This document shows positions 16,336 through 25,202 of a stretch of DNA of 64,000 nt, one piece after another (positions within the stretch are counted from its first letter, which is position 1; the number at the start of each line of letters is the position of its first letter). The notes beneath the pieces are model-generated. The model did no database searches. It had not been told where the DNA came from and saw only the letters and a program-made list of their open reading frames with translations. Source of the stretch: Luteimonas gilva (GTDB lineage Bacteria > Pseudomonadota > Gammaproteobacteria > Xanthomonadales > Xanthomonadaceae); assembly GCF_005239095.1 (NCBI RefSeq), contig NZ_SZUA01000003.1, positions 496,001 through 560,000 on the forward strand. Reading direction: 5' to 3'. A program made the position numbers and the translations under genes.

Positions 16336-17583
16336 ATGCCGGCCATGTCCGACTCGCCGCCGAACCCGCGTCCCGTGCGCGCCTTGCCCAGGCGCGCCGT
16401 CCGCGCGCTGAGCGAATTCTTCCGGTTGGAAGCGGCGGGCGGCATCTTGCTGATCGGCGCCGCGCTGTTGGCCTTGGTCTGCGCCAATTCGCCGCTGCAA
16501 TCGCTGTATCTGGCGTTCCAGGACATGCCGGTGGAAGTGCGCATCGGCGGCTTCGCGATCGCCAAGCCGTTGTTGCTGTGGATCAACGACGGCCTGATGG
16601 CGGTGTTCTTCCTGCTGGTGGCGCTGGAGATCAAACGCGAAACGCTGAGCGGGCAGTTGTCCAGCCGCGACCAATTGGTCTTGCCGATGGTGTGCGCGGT
16701 CGCCGGCGTGGCGGTGCCGGCGGCGATTTTCTGGTGGCTCAACCAGGGCCAGGCCGATGCGCTGCGCGGCTGGGCGGTTCCGACCGCGACCGACATCGCT
16801 TTCGCGCTCGGCATCCTCGCCTTGCTCGGTTCGCGCGTGCCGCTGGGGATGAAGCTGCTGCTGTCGACGATCGCCGTGGTCGACGACCTGATCGCGATCT
16901 TGATCATCGCGATCTTCTATTCGCACGGCATGTCGTTGGTCGCCTTGGCTTGCGCCGCGGTCGCGCTCTTCGCGATGTGGGTGCTGAACCGGCGCGGGGT
17001 GAAGGCGCTGACGCCGTATCTGCTGCTGGGCGTCGTGCTGTGGGTGTGCGTGCTAAAGTCCGGCGTGCACGCGACTTTGGCCGGCGTCGCCACGGGATTG
17101 ATGATTCCGCACGTGGATCCGCGCAACCGCATCGACGACGAAGTCGAGCATTCGCCGCTCGAACATCTCGAGCACGCGCTGCATCCTTGGGTCGCGTTCG
17201 GCATCCTGCCGATCTTCGCCTTCGCCAACGCCGGACTCGCGCTCGGCGGCATCGCATTGGACGATTTGCTCTCGCCCTTGCCGCTGGGCATCGCGCTCGG
17301 CTTGGTGTTGGGCAAGCCGCTGGGCATCGTCGCCGCCGCGCTGGCGATGCGCGGCCTGCGCCTGGCGCGTTTCCCGGACGGCATGGGGCTGGGCGCGATG
17401 CTCGGCTTGGGATTGCTGTGCGGCATCGGCTTCACGATGAGCTTGTTCATCGCTTCGCTGGCTTTCGCGAACGATGCGGTGCGCTATACCGAAAGCGTGA
17501 TCGGCGTGCTCGCCGCTTCCTTGGTAGCGGCCTTGGCCGGCCTGGCTTGGTTGCGGGTCGCGTTGCGGCCGCAGGGCGGCTGA
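16336..17583 (+). CDS. nhaA: Na+/H+ antiporter NhaA
   Basis: A 415-aa inner-membrane antiporter that exports Na+ in exchange for protons at alkaline pH. Key residues are visible: TDIAFALGIL and VVDDLIAILIIAIFY, corresponding to Asp133 and the Asp163-Asp164 pair of the E. coli protein. MPLASLAG-like and GIGFTMSLFIASLAF segments near the C-terminus are also typical. An extra ATG at 16345 is an alternative start; the first ATG was kept. The stop overlaps the next start by one base (TGATG), indicating translational coupling to the dehydratase-like gene. Confidence 0.95.
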   Translation: MPAMSDSPPNPRPVRALPRRAVRALSEFFRLEAAGGILLIGAALLALVCANSPLQSLYLAFQDMPVEVRIGGFAIAKPLLLWINDGLMAVFFLLVALEIKRETLSGQLSSRDQLVLPMVCAVAGVAVPAAIFWWLNQGQADALRGWAVPTATDIAFALGILALLGSRVPLGMKLLLSTIAVVDDLIAILIIAIFYSHGMSLVALACAAVALFAMWVLNRRGVKALTPYLLLGVVLWVCVLKSGVHATLAGVATGLMIPHVDPRNRIDDEVEHSPLEHLEHALHPWVAFGILPIFAFANAGLALGGIALDDLLSPLPLGIALGLVLGKPLGIVAAALAMRGLRLARFPDGMGLGAMLGLGLLCGIGFTMSLFIASLAFANDAVRYTESVIGVLAASLVAALAGLAWLRVALRPQGG

Positions 17584-18449
17584 TGCGCACCGCGCTCGTG
17601 TTCGGCGGCAGCGGCCAGATCGGATTGCCTTTGCTGGACCTGTTGCACGACGACGGTTGGCGGGTGATCGCCGTCTCGCGCGGCGATCGTTCCGACCAGC
17701 CCGGCCTGCAATGGCTGAAGGGCGATCTGAACGACACGCCGGGTTTGCCGCGCCACGCCGATGCGGTATTCAGCTGCGGACCGCTCGATCTGTTCTCGCA
17801 TTGGTACGCTCGCGCCGCGCTGGAAACGCCGCGCGTGATCGCCTTCGGCTCCACCAGCGTCGAGGTCAAGCGCGGTTCGTCGGACCCGGCCGAGCGCGAA
17901 ACCGCCGCGCGCCTGCGCGAAGCCGAACGGGTGCTGTTCGACGCGTCGCAAGCGCGCGGTACCGGTGCGACCGTGCTGCGCCCGACCTTGGTCTACGGCG
18001 CGGGACGCGATATGACCTTGAGCCGGATCGCGCGCACCGCGCAACGTTTCGGCCGTTTCGCTCTGCCGCGCGGCGCGGTCGGTTTGCGCCAGCCGGCGCA
18101 CGTCGGCGATCTGGCCGTCGCCGCCTATGCCGTCGTCGGCGCGCCGGGGACGCACGGCCGAGCCTATGCCTTGCCCGGCGGCGAAACGCTGCCGTATCGC
18201 GAGATGGTGCGGCGCACGTTGGCCGTGCTGCGGCCGCCACCGCGCCTGTTCGAACTGCCGTCGCCGCTGTTCAACCTGTTGCTGGCCGCCGCGCACGCCG
18301 CCGGCCATGCGCGCGGCTTCGGCGAAGCCGCGGTAGCGCGGATGCGCAGCGATTTGGTTTTCGACGCGGGGCCGGCGCAGCGCGATTTCGGTTACGCGCC
18401 GCGGCCGTTCCGGCCGACCGCGGACATGTTCGCTTCGCGCGAAACCTAG
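17583..18449 (+). CDS. NAD-dependent epimerase/dehydratase-like (extended SDR) protein
   Basis: A 288-aa Rossmann-fold protein. The N-terminal dinucleotide motif is FGGSGQIGLPLLD (GxxGxxG), with GDLNDTP and FGSTSVEVKRG as later SDR landmarks; the classical YxxxK catalytic pair is not obvious, so it may be an atypical SDR or NmrA-like oxidoreductase. LRPTLVYGAGRDMTLSRIAR is the usual extended-SDR substrate region. Translationally coupled to nhaA (TGATG). The 3' end overlaps the convergent transporter gene by 4 bases. Substrate unknown. Confidence 0.82.
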   Translation: MRTALVFGGSGQIGLPLLDLLHDDGWRVIAVSRGDRSDQPGLQWLKGDLNDTPGLPRHADAVFSCGPLDLFSHWYARAALETPRVIAFGSTSVEVKRGSSDPAERETAARLREAERVLFDASQARGTGATVLRPTLVYGAGRDMTLSRIARTAQRFGRFALPRGAVGLRQPAHVGDLAVAAYAVVGAPGTHGRAYALPGGETLPYREMVRRTLAVLRPPPRLFELPSPLFNLLLAAAHAAGHARGFGEAAVARMRSDLVFDAGPAQRDFGYAPRPFRPTADMFASRET

Positions 18450-19333
18450 ATTTCCTTGGCCGGCGCCGGCGTGCGCGCCTTGGCGCGCGTCCGCAGCGCG
18501 ATCAGCAGCACGCCGCCCAATACCATCGCGCCGCCGATCAGCAGTTTCGGGCCCGGCCGATCGCCCCAGAACGCGATGCCCAGCCCGACCGCGAGCACCG
18601 GCGACAGCAGCAGATAGGGCGTGATCTGCGCGACCGGGTGGCGCTGCACCAGCACGTAGTACAAACCGTAGCCGAGCAGCGAAGAGATCAGAGAGGCGTA
18701 AACCACGCTGACCCAGGCCCAGGCGTCGGCGCGCACCACGGCGGTGGTCGCGCCGGGTTCGAAAATCAGGCTCGCGAACAGCAGCGGCAGCACGCCGATC
18801 GCCGCGGTCCAGCCTTGCGCGCTGATCGCATCCAGCCCTTGCAGCTTGCGCGTGACGATGGTGCCCAGCGCGAGCACGAAGCCCGAGCCGAGCATCAATG
18901 CCAGCGACAAGGGCCGGTCGAGCACGATCGGATCGAAACCCAGCACCAGCACGCCGGCGAAACTGACCCCGATCGCCAACGCCGTGCGCCAGCCGAAGCG
19001 TTCGCCCAGCAGCAGCCAAGCCAGCAGCGCCGACATCGGCACATAGCACTGCTGGATGATCGCCGGCGACGACAGATCGCCGGCCAAGCGGATCGACCAC
19101 AGGCTCAGCGCGAAATTCAAGGTGCCGTTGCATAGGCCCAGCGCCAGCAACAACGGCCATTGCCCGGCCGGCGGCCGCTTGATGAAAGGGATCAGCACCA
19201 AGGCCAGCAGGCCGAGCCGCAGCGCGGCGAACATCATCGGCGGGATTTGCTGCAGGCCGTAGCCCGAAGCGAGGAAGCTGCCGGCCCAAGCGATGCAGAT
19301 GACCAGCAGATAGAAAAGATCGCGGGAGGACAT
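18446..19333 (-). CDS. EamA/DMT superfamily transporter
   Basis: A 295-aa inner-membrane protein with ten hydrophobic segments arranged as two EamA repeats (IAWAGSFLASGYGLQQIPPM at the start, and LPLLFASLIFEPG through LLGYGLYYVLVQRHPVAQI in the second half). The family exports amino acids, drugs or metabolites; the substrate is not evident. The C-terminus is a short basic tail (RTRAKARTPAPAKEI). It runs convergently into the SDR gene. Start chosen at the ATG at 19333, preceded by TCTCGCGACCGCATG context on the minus strand without a strong Shine-Dalgarno. Confidence 0.88.
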   Translation of the reverse strand: MSSRDLFYLLVICIAWAGSFLASGYGLQQIPPMMFAALRLGLLALVLIPFIKRPPAGQWPLLLALGLCNGTLNFALSLWSIRLAGDLSSPAIIQQCYVPMSALLAWLLLGERFGWRTALAIGVSFAGVLVLGFDPIVLDRPLSLALMLGSGFVLALGTIVTRKLQGLDAISAQGWTAAIGVLPLLFASLIFEPGATTAVVRADAWAWVSVVYASLISSLLGYGLYYVLVQRHPVAQITPYLLLSPVLAVGLGIAFWGDRPGPKLLIGGAMVLGGVLLIALRTRAKARTPAPAKEI

Positions 19334-19357
19334 GCGGTCTCGCGAGAAGCGAATATT

Positions 19358-19417
19358 TGTGGGAGCGGCTTTAGCCGCGAGCTCTTCCTAAAAGCTCGCG
19401 GCTAAAGCCGCTCCCCC
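19358..19417. repeat. GAGCGGCTTTAGCCGCGAGC repeat (copy 1)
   Basis: Two arms in inverted orientation, each itself containing GCGGCTTTAGCCGC, with TTCCTAAAA between them. This copy starts GTGGGAGCGG instead of GTAGGAGCGG. Copies 2 and 3 are at 24978-25069 and 53987-54075. Confidence 0.85.
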
Positions 19418-19431
19418 CAAAAGTGAGGGGG

Positions 19432-19920
19432 TCAATATTTCCAGCCGAGCTTGTTGTACAGCTTGGCCACCACCCAAGCCGGCCCGATCAGCAGGAAGGT
19501 GATGTCGGTCAGGAAGCTGGGTTTGCGCCCTTCGATCTTGTGGCCGACGAACTGGGCGACCCAGGCGACGACGAACACGACGATCGCGGCGATCAGCAGC
19601 GCCTGGGTGCCGTAGGCGTTGTGCAGCCAGCGGGTGAACCAGGCCATGACCACGAACACCGCCAGCATGCCGAAGCCGAGCGAACGCGAGGAGCGGTAAT
19701 AAAACATCCACGCCGCGAACATGGTCAGCGCGGCCCAGAAACCGGGCCGGAACCAAGTGCCGGGCGAGGGGATGCACCACAACAGCGCGACGATCGTCCA
19801 CAGGATCGCCGGCACGGCGAACACGTGGATCGTCTGGTTGGTCGGATTGCGGTGGTCCTCGGCGTACTTGTCGAACCAGCGATGGATCGGAGTGGCGCGG
19901 GAATCGGCCTGGGCGTGCAT
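19432..19920 (-). CDS. DUF962/Mpo1-like membrane protein
   Basis: A 162-aa membrane protein of the DUF962 family, related to yeast Mpo1, which is a Fe-dependent 2-hydroxy fatty acid dioxygenase. Conserved segments: WFDKYAEDHRNPTNQTIHVF (with the His residues of the metal site) at the N-terminus and FVGHKIEGRKPSFLTDITF near the C-terminus, with about four hydrophobic helices between and after. Activity in bacteria is inferred from the family. It ends just beyond the GAGCGGC repeat at 19358-19417 and is transcribed away from purC, which lies upstream on the same strand with an 180-base gap. Confidence 0.88.
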   Translation of the reverse strand: MHAQADSRATPIHRWFDKYAEDHRNPTNQTIHVFAVPAILWTIVALLWCIPSPGTWFRPGFWAALTMFAAWMFYYRSSRSLGFGMLAVFVVMAWFTRWLHNAYGTQALLIAAIVVFVVAWVAQFVGHKIEGRKPSFLTDITFLLIGPAWVVAKLYNKLGWKY

Positions 19921-20010
19921 GGCGGAGCCTCCGGCGGGTCAGGAGGCAAGCATAACTCTAGACAGGTTAGGCTGCCCGGAATCGGTTCGGGACCAGCTAA
20001 GCCAGAGCTT

Positions 20011-20086
20011 GTGTAGAGCGGAGTGCTCCGCTGCTTTCGCGAGACGTGCCGGAATCAAGAGCAGCGGAGCAAGCTCCGCTCTACAC
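20011..20086. repeat. GTAGAGCGGA repeat pair
   Basis: GTGTAGAGCGGAGTGCTCCGCT and the inverted AGCGGAGCAAGCTCCGCTCTACAC flank about 25 bases. Each arm is also a small hairpin. Located between the DUF962 gene and purC. Confidence 0.82.
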
Positions 20087-20102
20087 AGGCAAAGCGAAGC
20101 GG

Positions 20103-20999
20103 TCAGTCGACGCTGATCCCGGCCAGCTTCTGCAACGCCTCGGCGTATTTTGCCCGGGTGCGTTCGATCACTTCCGCCGGCAGGCGCGGCCCGGGCGGCG
20201 TCTTGTCCCAACCCAAGGTTTCCAGATAGTCGCGCACGAACTGCTTGTCGTAGCTGGGCGGGCTGGTGCCGACTTCGTATTCGTCGGCCGGCCAGTAACG
20301 CGACGAATCGGGCGTCAGCATCTCGTCCATCACGTACAGGCGGCCGTCGGCGTCGGTGCCGAATTCGAATTTGGTGTCGGCCAGCAGGATGCCGCGCTGG
20401 GCCGCGTAGTCGGCGGCGAACTGGTACAGGCGCAGGGTGGCGTCGCGCACCTGTTCGGCGAGTTCGGCGCCGACGTTGCGCACCATCGTGTCGAAATCGA
20501 TGTTCTCGTCGTGGTCGCCGACCGCCGCTTTGGTCGAGGGCGTGAAGATCGGCTGCGGCAGCCGTTCCGCCTGGCGCAGGCCGTCGGGCAGGGCGATGCC
20601 GCTAACCCGGCCGGTGCGCTGGTAATCCTTCCAGCCGCTGCCGATCAGGTAGCCGCGCGCGATCGCCTCCACCGGCACCGGCTTCAATTTCTTGGTCACC
20701 ACCGAACGCTGCGCGTACAGCGCCGGATCCACGCCGTCCGGCAACACCGAAGCGACGTCGACGCCGGTCAGATGGTTGGGCAGCAGATGCGCGGTTTCGC
20801 CGAACCAGAAATTGCTGATCTGGCACAGCATCTCGCCCTTGCCGGGGATCGGGTCGGGCAGGACCACGTCGAAGGCGCTGAGCCGGTCGGTGGCGACCAT
20901 CAACAGCGTGTCGTTGCCCAGGTCGAACACGTCGCGCACCTTGCCGCGGTGGCGCAGCGTGAGGCCGGGGAGTTCGGCGGAAAGCAGAGTCGTCGCCAT
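20103..20999 (-). CDS. purC: Phosphoribosylaminoimidazole-succinocarboxamide synthase
   Basis: A 298-aa ATP-dependent ligase of purine biosynthesis joining aspartate to CAIR. Characteristic segments are [20 protein letters not shown] (ATP-site loop), [28 protein letters not shown] and [22 protein letters not shown]. The length matches the eukaryote-like long form common in xanthomonads. The start ATG at 20999 is 60 bases from the divergent J-domain gene, so the short region 21000-21059 must hold both promoters. Confidence 0.96.
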   Translation of the reverse strand: MATTLLSAELPGLTLRHRGKVRDVFDLGNDTLLMVATDRLSAFDVVLPDPIPGKGEMLCQISNFWFGETAHLLPNHLTGVDVASVLPDGVDPALYAQRSVVTKKLKPVPVEAIARGYLIGSGWKDYQRTGRVSGIALPDGLRQAERLPQPIFTPSTKAAVGDHDENIDFDTMVRNVGAELAEQVRDATLRLYQFAADYAAQRGILLADTKFEFGTDADGRLYVMDEMLTPDSSRYWPADEYEVGTSPPSYDKQFVRDYLETLGWDKTPPGPRLPAEVIERTRAKYAEALQKLAGISVD

Positions 21000-21059
21000 C
21001 GTCCGGGAAGCTCGCTACGGGGCGCCATTGTACCGATGCCCGCGGGCTAGAATGGGCCC

Positions 21060-21386
21060 ATGCGCTGGTACGGGAAATTGCTGGGCTTCGTGGCGGGCTG
21101 GCTGCTGATGCGGCACCCGGCGGGCGGTTTGGTCGGGCTGCTGATCGGCCATGCCTTCGATATCGACTGGTTCAAGAGCCCGAGCGATAACCCGTATCGT
21201 GTGTTCGGCCTGACCGATGAGGCCAGCGATGCCGAAATCGACCAGGCCTACCGCCGCCTGATTTCGCAATACCACCCGGACCGAACCGGCGGCCTGGCCG
21301 AAGAATTGCGCCAGCAGGCCGAAAAGAAGGCCCGCGAGATCAACGCCGCCTACGACCGGATCAAGACCCTGCGCAAGCGGCGATAG
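21060..21386 (+). CDS. Short J-domain (DnaJ-like) membrane-associated protein
   Basis: A 108-aa protein. Residues 1-30 are hydrophobic ([20 protein letters not shown], then LLIGHAFD), resembling the membrane anchor of DjlA. Residues 44-105 form a J domain: [20 protein letters not shown], then the HPD tripeptide in [10 protein letters not shown] that stimulates Hsp70 ATPase, and [11 protein letters not shown]. It is like a DjlA stripped of its middle TerB region. The rpe gene follows after 25 bases on the same strand. The Hsp70 partner is presumably DnaK. Confidence 0.88.
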   Translation: MRWYGKLLGFVAGWLLMRHPAGGLVGLLIGHAFDIDWFKSPSDNPYRVFGLTDEASDAEIDQAYRRLISQYHPDRTGGLAEELRQQAEKKAREINAAYDRIKTLRKRR

Positions 21387-21411
21387 CCCTCACCACCCTT
21401 CAGGCCTTTCC

Positions 21412-22083
21412 ATGCAGTCCACCGTCATCGCGCCTTCCATCCTGTCCGCGAACTTCGCCAAGTTGGGCGAGGAAGTCGACAACGTCCTCGCCGCCGGCGC
21501 CGACTGGGTGCACTTCGACGTGATGGACAACCATTACGTGCCCAACCTGACCATCGGCCCGCTGGTCTGCGAAGCGCTGCGCAAGCACGGCGTGACCGCG
21601 CCCATCGACGTGCATCTGATGGTGCAGCCGGTGGACCGGATCGTGCCCGATTTCGCCAAGGCCGGCGCCAGCGTCATCAGTTTCCATCCCGAAGCCAGCG
21701 CCCATGTGCACCGTACGATCCAGTTGATCAAATCGCTCGGTTGCCAAGCCGGTTTGGTGCTGAATCCGGCGACGCCGGTGGAGGTGCTGGATTACGTGCT
21801 GGAAGACTTGGATCTGGTGCTGCTGATGTCGGTCAATCCGGGTTTCGGCGGACAGTCCTTCATTCCTTCCGCGCTGGACAAGCTCAAGCGCGTGCGCGGC
21901 ATGATCGACAAGACAGGCAAGCCGATTCGTTTGGAAATCGACGGCGGCGTGAAGACCGACAACATCGCGCAGATCGCGACCGCCGGCGCCGACACCTTCG
22001 TCGCCGGCTCGGCGATCTTCGGCCAATCGGATTACGCCGGCATCGTGCGCCGCATGAAGGACGCCGTCGCCGGCGCGCGCTGA
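21412..22083 (+). CDS. rpe: Ribulose-phosphate 3-epimerase
   Basis: A 223-aa TIM-barrel metalloenzyme of the pentose phosphate pathway interconverting ribulose-5-P and xylulose-5-P. Motifs: [36 protein letters not shown] (metal-binding His and Asp), [28 protein letters not shown] and [11 protein letters not shown]. These give the usual His-Asp-His-Asp metal ligands. A strong hairpin follows 5 bases after the stop. The linkage rpe then trpE within 1.5 kb is common in proteobacteria. Confidence 0.97.
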   Translation: MQSTVIAPSILSANFAKLGEEVDNVLAAGADWVHFDVMDNHYVPNLTIGPLVCEALRKHGVTAPIDVHLMVQPVDRIVPDFAKAGASVISFHPEASAHVHRTIQLIKSLGCQAGLVLNPATPVEVLDYVLEDLDLVLLMSVNPGFGGQSFIPSALDKLKRVRGMIDKTGKPIRLEIDGGVKTDNIAQIATAGADTFVAGSAIFGQSDYAGIVRRMKDAVAGAR

Positions 22084-22088
22084 CGAAA

Positions 22089-22113
22089 AAGGCCGCTGCA
22101 GGGCAGCGGCCTT
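22089..22113. terminator. Hairpin after rpe
   Basis: Perfect 11-bp stem AAGGCCGCTGC/GCAGCGGCCTT with a 3-base loop. There is an A-run before it, so on the minus strand it is followed by TTTTT; on the plus strand there is no T-tract. Confidence 0.7.
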
Positions 22114-22264
22114 CGGGATATTGGAGGCAATCCCGCCTCCCTCTTTCGTCCTTGCTATGGCCTTCCATTCTCTGGGCGGCAAGTGACGGGCGCGTGACAA
22201 GCGGAGCTTCACGTCGCTTCGGCGCGGCCTGGTTAGCCTGTGGTTTTGGCGAACGGCGGCAAGC

Positions 22265-23206
22265 ATGGCATCGACGCATTGGCGACTAATACTCAACGGC
22301 AAATCCACCGGCGACGAGCCGCTGCGAGACGCGGTGGCCGCGATGCGCGAACGCGGCATCGCCCTGGACGTGCGCGTCACCTGGGAAGCCGGCGACGCCG
22401 AACGCTACGTCGCCGAAGCCATCGCCGACGGCGTCGACAGCGTGATCGCGGCCGGCGGCGACGGCACTTTGAGCGAAGTCGCCACCGCCTTGGCGCATCG
22501 CGACGAAGACGCGAGGGACCTGCCGACGCTGGGCCTAGTGCCGATGGGCACCGCGAACGATTTCGCCGCGGCGGCCGGAATCCCGATCGAACCGCTGCCG
22601 GCTTTGGAGACGATCGAAACCCGGCCCGCGAACGCCATCGATCTGCTCAAGCTCGAAGCGAACGGGCAGATACACTGGGCCGCGAACCTGGCCAGCGGCG
22701 GCTTCGGTACGCAGGTCACGGTGGAAACGCACGACGGGTTGAAGAAATTGCTCGGCGGCTTGTCGTATCTGATCACCGGCCTGTCCAAGCTGGGCAGGAT
22801 CGAACCGATCCAAGCGCGCATCGCCGGGCCCGATTTCGCCTGGCAAGGCGGCTTCATCGCGCTGGGCATCGGCAACGGCCGGCAGGCGGGCGGTGGACAA
22901 GCCTTGTGCCCGGATGCCGCGATCGACGATGGCCTGCTCGACGTCACGGTGATCCCGGAATTGTCCGGCGAAGTGGCCGCCACGCTGGCGACGCTGCTCA
23001 AGGACGGCAAGCAGGCGGCGCTGGACCAAGCCGCGGTGCGCGTGCAATTGCCGTGGGTGGAGATCGAATCCGACGCTCCTTTCGCGCTGAATCTGGACGG
23101 CGAACCGCTGGAATCGCGGCATTTCAAGGTGGAATGCGCGGCGAGCCGGTTGCGCATGCATCTCCCCGAAGATTGCCCGCTGATATCGCGCATCGAAGCG
23201 TCATAG
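22265..23206 (+). CDS. yegS: YegS-like lipid kinase (diacylglycerol kinase catalytic fold)
   Basis: A 313-aa kinase of the DAGK/YegS family, thought to phosphorylate phosphatidylglycerol or related lipids at the inner membrane. The nucleotide motif [17 protein letters not shown] (about residues 59-75) and the [13 protein letters not shown] segment (about 88-100) are diagnostic. [11 protein letters not shown] and [16 protein letters not shown] belong to the second domain. The ATG at 22265 gives an N-terminus ([10 protein letters not shown]) that begins the first beta strand directly, as in other members. It stands alone between rpe and trpE. Confidence 0.9.
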   Translation: MASTHWRLILNGKSTGDEPLRDAVAAMRERGIALDVRVTWEAGDAERYVAEAIADGVDSVIAAGGDGTLSEVATALAHRDEDARDLPTLGLVPMGTANDFAAAAGIPIEPLPALETIETRPANAIDLLKLEANGQIHWAANLASGGFGTQVTVETHDGLKKLLGGLSYLITGLSKLGRIEPIQARIAGPDFAWQGGFIALGIGNGRQAGGGQALCPDAAIDDGLLDVTVIPELSGEVAATLATLLKDGKQAALDQAAVRVQLPWVEIESDAPFALNLDGEPLESRHFKVECAASRLRMHLPEDCPLISRIEAS

Positions 23207-23225
23207 CTTCACGTGGCCGCGCACC

Positions 23226-23347
23226 GCTGTTTCCCCCTTTGAAAGGGGAATCAAAGGGGATTTGCTCTTGATCTTGCTTTATCGAGCAAGAGCCGAAAAA
23301 GCAAAAGCAAATCCCCCTCAGTCCCCTTTTCAAAGGGGGAAAACAGC
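23226..23347. repeat. Large inverted repeat (GCTGTTTCCCCCTTTGA family)
   Basis: The two ends, GCTGTTTCCCCCTTTGA and TCAAAGGGGGAAAACAGC, are inverted copies with one base of difference in length. Inside, AAGGGGATTTGCTCTTG and GCAAATCCCC continue the symmetry, so the whole 122 bases could fold into one long hairpin. It separates yegS from the trp leader. Confidence 0.8.
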
Positions 23348-23388
23348 GGGGCTCGCCGGGATTGGGGAGACCCGCTAAAGTGTCCGCC

Positions 23389-23535
23389 ATGTCCAACCAC
23401 GCGAACCCGCACTCCGTTTCCGCCGATCTGGGTTGGCGATGGTGGCCCTCGGCCGCCGTCATGTCCGTCGTCCCCCCGCTTTCGAAGGAAACATCGCGTG
23501 ATCACGCAAGAACAGTTCCAGCAATACGCCGCTGA
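23389..23535 (+). CDS. trpL: Probable trp operon leader peptide
   Basis: A 48-codon frame beginning MSNHANPHSVSADL and then G-W-R-W-W-P, three Trp codons within four (TGG at 23434, 23440, 23443) just upstream of trpE. Trp-rich leaders upstream of trpE are the hallmark of attenuation or ribosome-stalling control. A 10-bp hairpin (23438-23460) begins in the Trp codons. The frame has no stop before trpE and would end 38 bases inside it, unlike the classical E. coli leader, so control could act on trpE translation. Too short for routine gene finders. Confidence 0.6.
   Translation: MSNHANPHSVSADLGWRWWPSAAVMSVVPPLSKETSRDHARTVPAIRR
23438..23460 (+). promoter_or_regulatory. Hairpin overlapping the Trp codons of the leader
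   Basis: GATGGTGGCC (23438-23447) pairs fully with GGCCGCCGTC (23451-23460) allowing two G-U pairs, with loop CTC. A ribosome stalled at the Trp codons would prevent this stem and free downstream bases near the trpE ribosome site AAGGA (23485-23489). Confidence 0.55.
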
Positions 23536-24973
23536 CGGCCACACCCGCATCCCGGTGGTGCGCGAGGTGCTGTCCGACTTGGACACGCCGCTGTCGGTCT
23601 ATCTGAAGCTGGCCGACGGCCCGCACACTTACCTGTTCGAATCGGTCGAAGGCGGCGAACGCTTCGGCCGCTATTCGATCATCGGCCTGCCGGCCAAACG
23701 CGTGTACGCCTTCGCCGGCCGCACCCTATACGTCACCGAGCTGGGCGAACTGGTCGAAACGCGCGAAGTCGCCGATCCCTTCGCCGAAGTCGAGCGCTTG
23801 CGCGCCGAGCATTCGGTGCCTCGTCTGGAAAATCTGCCGGTGTTCGCCGGCGGCCTGGTCGGCTGGTTCGGTTTCGAATGCATCCAGTACATCGAGCCGC
23901 GCCTGGCCGGCGGCGACAAGCCGGACGAACTGGGCACGCCCGACATCCTGCTGATGCTGAGCGAAGAGATCGCGGTGTTCGACAACCTCAAGGGCCGGCT
24001 GTACCTGATCGTGCACGCCGATCCGCGCGAGCCGCAGGCCTGGGCGCGCGCCAACCGCCGCCTGGACGAGCTCAGCCATCGCTTGCGCCATGCCGGCGCC
24101 GGCTATCCGGAAACGCTGGTGCCGGTGGCGATCGACGAAAGCGATTTCCGCTCGTCGTTCACCCGCGAGGAATACGAGGACGTGGTGCGCAAGGCGCAGG
24201 AATACATCCGCGCCGGCGACATCTTCCAAGTGGTGCCGTCGCAGCGTTTGAGCGTGCCGTTCCGGGCGCGGCCGGTGGACGTGTATCGCGCGTTGCGCGC
24301 GCTGAATCCGTCGCCGTACATGTACTTCATCGATGTCGGCGGCACTCAGGTGGTGGGTTCGTCGCCGGAAATCCTGGCGCGCTTGCAAGAGGGCGTCGTG
24401 ACCGTGCGGCCCATCGCCGGCACCCGCCGCCGCGGCAAGAACGCGGAAGAAGACCAGGCTTTGGAAGCCGAATTGCTGGCCGATCCGAAAGAACGCGCCG
24501 AGCACCTGATGCTGATCGATCTGGGCCGCAACGACGTCGGCCGCATCGCCGAGAAGGGCACCGTGGAAGTGGGCGAGCAGTTCGTGATCGAACGCTACAG
24601 CCACGTCATGCACATCGTCAGCGAAGTCACCGGCCAGCTGAAAGAAGGCCTGAGCTACGCCGACGTGCTGCGCGCCACGTTCCCGGCCGGCACCGTCAGC
24701 GGCGCGCCCAAGATCCGCGCATTGGAAATCATCCGCGAACTCGAGCCGGTGAAGCGCAACGTCTACTCCGGCGCCGTCGGCTACATCAGCTGGCACGGCG
24801 ACGCCGACACCGCCATCGCGATCCGCACCGCCGTCATCCAGGACGGACGCTTGTACGTGCAAGCCGGCGGCGGCGTGGTGTACGACTCCGATCCGGGCGC
24901 GGAGTGGGAAGAGACGATGAACAAGGGCCGCGCGCTCTTTCGCGCCGTCGCCGAAGCCGCCAAGGGCCTTTGA
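23498..24973 (+). CDS. trpE: Anthranilate synthase component I
   Basis: A 491-aa enzyme converting chorismate to anthranilate with the TrpG glutaminase. Chorismate-binding motifs: EDVVRKAQEYIRAGDIFQVV, PSPYMYFIDVGGTQVVGSSP, RPIAGTRRRGKNAEEDQALE, ERAEHLMLIDLGRNDVGR, ATFPAGTVSGAPKIRALEII and QAGGGVVYDSDP. The N-terminal lobe contains YLKLADGPHTYLFESVEGGE; the LLES-type feedback site for tryptophan is represented by YLFESVEGG. GTG start with AAGGA eight bases upstream. The partner trpG is 3.1 kb downstream, after an unrelated two-component system. Confidence 0.97.
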   Translation: MITQEQFQQYAADGHTRIPVVREVLSDLDTPLSVYLKLADGPHTYLFESVEGGERFGRYSIIGLPAKRVYAFAGRTLYVTELGELVETREVADPFAEVERLRAEHSVPRLENLPVFAGGLVGWFGFECIQYIEPRLAGGDKPDELGTPDILLMLSEEIAVFDNLKGRLYLIVHADPREPQAWARANRRLDELSHRLRHAGAGYPETLVPVAIDESDFRSSFTREEYEDVVRKAQEYIRAGDIFQVVPSQRLSVPFRARPVDVYRALRALNPSPYMYFIDVGGTQVVGSSPEILARLQEGVVTVRPIAGTRRRGKNAEEDQALEAELLADPKERAEHLMLIDLGRNDVGRIAEKGTVEVGEQFVIERYSHVMHIVSEVTGQLKEGLSYADVLRATFPAGTVSGAPKIRALEIIRELEPVKRNVYSGAVGYISWHGDADTAIAIRTAVIQDGRLYVQAGGGVVYDSDPGAEWEETMNKGRALFRAVAEAAKGL

Positions 24974-24977
24974 TTTT

Positions 24978-25069
24978 GTAGGAGCGGCTTTATCCGCGAG
25001 CTTTTCCCTTCAAATCTCGACATAGCAGCGATTTCGAGAGAAACAGCTCGCGGCTAAAGCCGCTCCTAC
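24978..25069. repeat. GTAGGAGCGGCTT repeat (copy 2)
   Basis: Starts 4 bases after the trpE stop. Two inverted arms (GTAGGAGCGGCTTTATCCGC and GCGGCTAAAGCCGCTCCTAC) around about 40 bases. One base in the left arm (TATCC for TAGCC) has diverged. Confidence 0.85.
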
Positions 25070-25202
25070 AAAAAAAGCAGCATTTCGGCGCATTAAATAT
25101 TTTTAATCCGACGGAAAGCCGGCGGCACGACGCCCTGGCGCAATCTGGCCCGGCGATGGGAAACGCCCCATCCATTCCCCAGATTTCCGAAGGAGCACCG
25201 CC

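Noticed and set aside
17484-19289. A 601-codon minus-strand frame overlapping the SDR and DMT genes
   Set aside because: The DMT transporter itself is read in another frame (18446-19333) with clear membrane helices; this frame is Arg/Ala-rich without features.
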